A DNA stretch of 7,822 nucleotides from Methanomassiliicoccaceae archaeon (lineage in GTDB: Archaea > Thermoplasmatota > Thermoplasmata > Methanomassiliicoccales > Methanomethylophilaceae), in contig WQZJ01000052.1 in NCBI GenBank assembly GCA_009780795.1, positions 1 through 7,822 on the forward strand, written 5' to 3'. Both the position numbers and the translations under genes were made by a program. The first letter of the stretch is position 1. Each line of letters opens with the position of its first letter. Below the pieces are notes generated by a model. That model did not search any database. It was given only the letters and a program-made list of their open reading frames with translations, and was not told the DNA's origin. Positions 5,698 to 7,822 of the stretch are shown here, one piece after another.

Positions 5698-7773
5698 TAT
5701 TCTGTCCTGCAGTTCCCCGGTCTTGCCCTTGTTCCAGCCGGATATCTTGGAGAAGAAACCGGTCACTCTCGTTATGCCTTCGACGTGATCGGAACCGCAT
5801 GATCTGCATGTATCAGTGAGACCTCTGACGGTCTTTCCGCATTCAAGGCAGGCGGTGAACTCAGGGCTGAACGCGATCTGACCGTTCATCGTGTGCCTGA
5901 ACGTCTTCTCAACGAACGCCGCGATGCTCTCCGGTGACGGTTTCGTCTCGCCGAGCCATATGTGCGTCAGCGCCCCGGCCTCTATCAGCGGGTGGAACAT
6001 GCCCTCTTTCCTCGTCCTCTCTATCGGACTCACATCAGCGCCCACGTTGATGTACGTAGAGTTGGTGTAATACAGTTCACCGGTACCCTTGTTCCCTTTG
6101 ACCACGGAACTGGCCTGCAGCGGGAAGTCCTTCATGTCCAGCTTTGCGAAACGGTACGCCGTGCTCTCAGCGGGCGTTTGCTCGAGGGGCAGCTTGATGT
6201 TGTGCTCCTTGGAGAGTCTGTCGGCCTCCATCTTCATGAACGCCGTGACCTTCAGACCGAATTTGAGTGCTTCATCGGACTCATGCATCTCCTGTCCGAA
6301 GTGATACTGCACCAGTTCGTTCAGCCCCACCATGCCCAGGAGGTATGACGACTTCTCGATCTTGTAGTACGGTTCGCCGTCCAAGTTCATCGCCAGCAAC
6401 GCCAGCGGGCCGTAGTTCTTCAGTTCGAGCAGGTGCTTCAGGAAGCTCTTCTTCTGCATGTGCGCCTTGACCGACAGCTCCATGGTCTCCCTTATTATGT
6501 TGAACAGGGCGTCATCGTTCCTGTTGGCCTTGTACGCCATTCTCGGAAGGTTCAGCGTGATGTTCTGCATCGCGGAGAATCTCATCTTCCACGGCTGCTT
6601 CGCCTCGGCAAGGTCCGCTTCGTCCAATTTGAACGTCAGTCTGCAGCATTCGGATATCTTGGCGGTGTTGCCCCTGTCGAACACATAGTAAGTGTTCCCC
6701 TTCTCAGAGGACAGCTTCGCGATCTTGTTCAGGAACTCCTCGTGCCCCGGTGTCTTGAAGAACTTCTCCGTGATGTGGACCTGCGGCTTGGGGAAGAAGA
6801 AGGGCCTTCCCATGGCGTCCCCCTCCATGTATACGTCTATCAACGCGTTCACGAAGCGCTGTGACTCCACGACGTAGTCCTCATAGTTCTTTCCGGTGAA
6901 CTCTCCCTTCGGGCCTATCGCGGGGACCCCGACGAAGTGGTCAGGGGTCTCCCAGTACAGGTTGATGTCGCTGAATATCGACTGACCCCCTCTGGCGACC
7001 GCCTGCTGCGCGAACTCGTATATCAATATCTGCGCAAGCTGCTTCATCCTCACATCGTCAACGCCCACAAGGTACGGTGCAAGGAAGACGTTGAAAGCGT
7101 CCCACCCTATCGCGCCGGCGAAGTGTCCCTGCAGTGCCGCCGAGAATTTGATTATCTGTTCTATCAGCACCTCCGGGTGCTTGGCAGGTTTTGCTATGGA
7201 AAGCGCATTCGGAAGGTTAAGACCGAATTTTTTCACATATTCGATGGACTGTCCGCTACAGTACGGGCGGTCTATCATCCCAAGGTCGTGCAGGTGGAAC
7301 AGACCGCTCATGTGCGAATCTGCAATATCGGGTGTGAATACTTCGAGCAGCGCGAACTCCTTCTTGATGTTCTCCGCCAGAGTGAGGTTGGTGGCCTCCG
7401 GTCCATGGGGGACGTTCGCGTTCTCCTTGTTCGGACTCATGATTATCTCGCGCGCATCGTACACAGGCACGCCCAGTCGCGTGTGCTGCTTGCGTATTGT
7501 CTCTAATCCGTATTCAACAAGCTTGGCGTTCGTAAGCTCTCTGATCAAAGGTGCCGTGATGTACTCGAGTTCCATCTTGGCGATCATCTTCTCAACTTCC
7601 CTGGAGACGATCAGGGCGGCGTCCTCGCCTATATCGGTCTCACGGACGAGTGCCTCAAATATTTTGGACTTGTCCCATTTTCTTATCTCTTCGTCGGAAG
7701 TTCTAACGAAAAGCGTGATATCCGTGGATTCGCTCTTCTTAGAGCCCGGCGTGATCTTCTTACTCTCTATCAT
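5680..7773 (-). CDS. nrdD: Anaerobic ribonucleoside-triphosphate reductase (class III)
   Basis: This cytoplasmic glycyl-radical enzyme reduces ribonucleoside triphosphates to deoxyribonucleotides for DNA synthesis without oxygen. The 697-residue product has an N-terminal ATP-cone (about residues 20-105) for allosteric control by ATP/dATP, then the catalytic barrel with Ser-His-Met-Ser-Gly-Leu-Phe-His-Leu-His-Asp near 153-163, Cys172, and the Cys376-Cys377 pair where the thiyl-radical cysteine should lie. The C-terminal zinc site is Cys642, 645, 656 and 659. The radical site is Gly672 in Arg-Val-Thr-Gly-Phe-Phe. The positions parallel those of the E. coli enzyme as I remember it. ATG 7773 is preferred to the upstream in-frame GTG at 7803: it has a GAGGGG site 8 nt upstream, and 7803 would lie upstream of the start predicted from the TATA box. 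NrdG, the activating radical-SAM enzyme, is not in the window. Confidence 0.95.
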   Translation of the reverse strand: MIESKKITPGSKKSESTDITLFVRTSDEEIRKWDKSKIFEALVRETDIGEDAALIVSREVEKMIAKMELEYITAPLIRELTNAKLVEYGLETIRKQHTRLGVPVYDAREIIMSPNKENANVPHGPEATNLTLAENIKKEFALLEVFTPDIADSHMSGLFHLHDLGMIDRPYCSGQSIEYVKKFGLNLPNALSIAKPAKHPEVLIEQIIKFSAALQGHFAGAIGWDAFNVFLAPYLVGVDDVRMKQLAQILIYEFAQQAVARGGQSIFSDINLYWETPDHFVGVPAIGPKGEFTGKNYEDYVVESQRFVNALIDVYMEGDAMGRPFFFPKPQVHITEKFFKTPGHEEFLNKIAKLSSEKGNTYYVFDRGNTAKISECCRLTFKLDEADLAEAKQPWKMRFSAMQNITLNLPRMAYKANRNDDALFNIIRETMELSVKAHMQKKSFLKHLLELKNYGPLALLAMNLDGEPYYKIEKSSYLLGMVGLNELVQYHFGQEMHESDEALKFGLKVTAFMKMEADRLSKEHNIKLPLEQTPAESTAYRFAKLDMKDFPLQASSVVKGNKGTGELYYTNSTYINVGADVSPIERTRKEGMFHPLIEAGALTHIWLGETKPSPESIAAFVEKTFRHTMNGQIAFSPEFTACLECGKTVRGLTDTCRSCGSDHVEGITRVTGFFSKISGWNKGKTGELQDRIKGQGL

Positions 7774-7781
7774 CGTGCATT

Positions 7782-7787
7782 CCCCTC
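7782..7787 (-). promoter_or_regulatory. Shine-Dalgarno site that sets the nrdD start
   Basis: On the minus strand GAGGGG lies 8 nt before the ATG at 7773. It decides between that ATG and the longer reading from GTG 7803. Confidence 0.65.
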
Positions 7788-7812
7788 TTAAGCACAATCC
7801 CACAACGGTGCC

Positions 7813-7820
7813 AATATAAA
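7813..7820 (-). promoter_or_regulatory. TATA box of nrdD
   Basis: On the minus strand this reads TTTATATT. A start about 25 bp downstream falls near 7788-7794, leaving a leader of about 15-20 nt that just includes the GAGGGG ribosome site. The BRE element would lie at or past the window edge. Confidence 0.6.
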
Positions 7821-7822
7821 GA

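Noticed and set aside
7774..7803. Longer nrdD reading from GTG 7803 (10 extra residues including two cysteines)
   Set aside because: That codon lies upstream of the transcript start predicted from the TATA box at 7813-7820, and the ATG at 7773 has the better ribosome site.
7091..7819. Open frame of 242 codons on the plus strand opposite nrdD
   Set aside because: It lies wholly opposite the conserved N-terminal half of nrdD and its promoter, and shows no domain pattern.
1..7822. CRISPR array, tRNA or rRNA genes
   Set aside because: No regularly spaced repeats, cloverleaf arms or conserved rRNA stretches were seen on either strand.

Overview
The window looks archaeal, most likely from a methanogen-like euryarchaeon; Methanomassiliicoccales or another Thermoplasmata lineage is my best guess. 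The evidence is compositional and motif-level: TTTATAT-type TATA boxes about 25 bp ahead of starts, GGTGAT/GGAGG-type ribosome binding sites, heavy use of ATA (Ile) and AGG (Arg) in otherwise GC-rich genes, Isf-like flavoproteins, and an oxygen-sensitive class III ribonucleotide reductase. Eight recognisable reading frames end inside the window: seven with TGA, one with TAA and none with TAG. This fits TAG avoidance in pyrrolysine-using archaea but does not prove it.

Layout. (1) Bases 1-1215, plus strand: an AT-richer accessory segment holding the C-terminal end of a DDE transposase and a broken dinD gene (one in-frame TAA and one single-base frameshift). (2) Bases 1264-2335, plus strand: a translationally coupled tandem pair of flavodoxin-fold, Isf-like proteins. 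The second keeps a five-cysteine Fe-S-type motif and the first has lost most of it. (3) Bases 2339-2356: a hairpin between convergent units. (4) Bases 2359-5478, minus strand: a compact three-gene ABC importer operon of the SsuABC/TauABC/NMT1 superfamily, in the order substrate-binding protein, permease, ATPase, with a 4-nt gap and an ATGA overlap. (5) Bases 5479-5679: intergenic, with the nrdD terminator hairpin, the ABC operon TATA box and a dyad abutting that TATA box. (6) Bases 5680-7773, minus strand: nrdD, with its own TATA box at the window's right edge.

The importer appears complete: a membrane-anchored binding protein delivers an unknown small solute to a permease dimer driven by an ATPase dimer. 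Two of its three proteins are unusual. The binding protein reads as a circular permutation of the family: the segment that normally starts the mature protein (about 80 residues ending in an IDIGxLGLPP motif) is at the C-terminus, and the N-terminal anchor runs straight into what is normally the second segment. The ATPase carries an extra C-terminal tail of about 130 residues with short tandem repeats. The permuted binding protein is the strongest candidate for something undescribed in this window.
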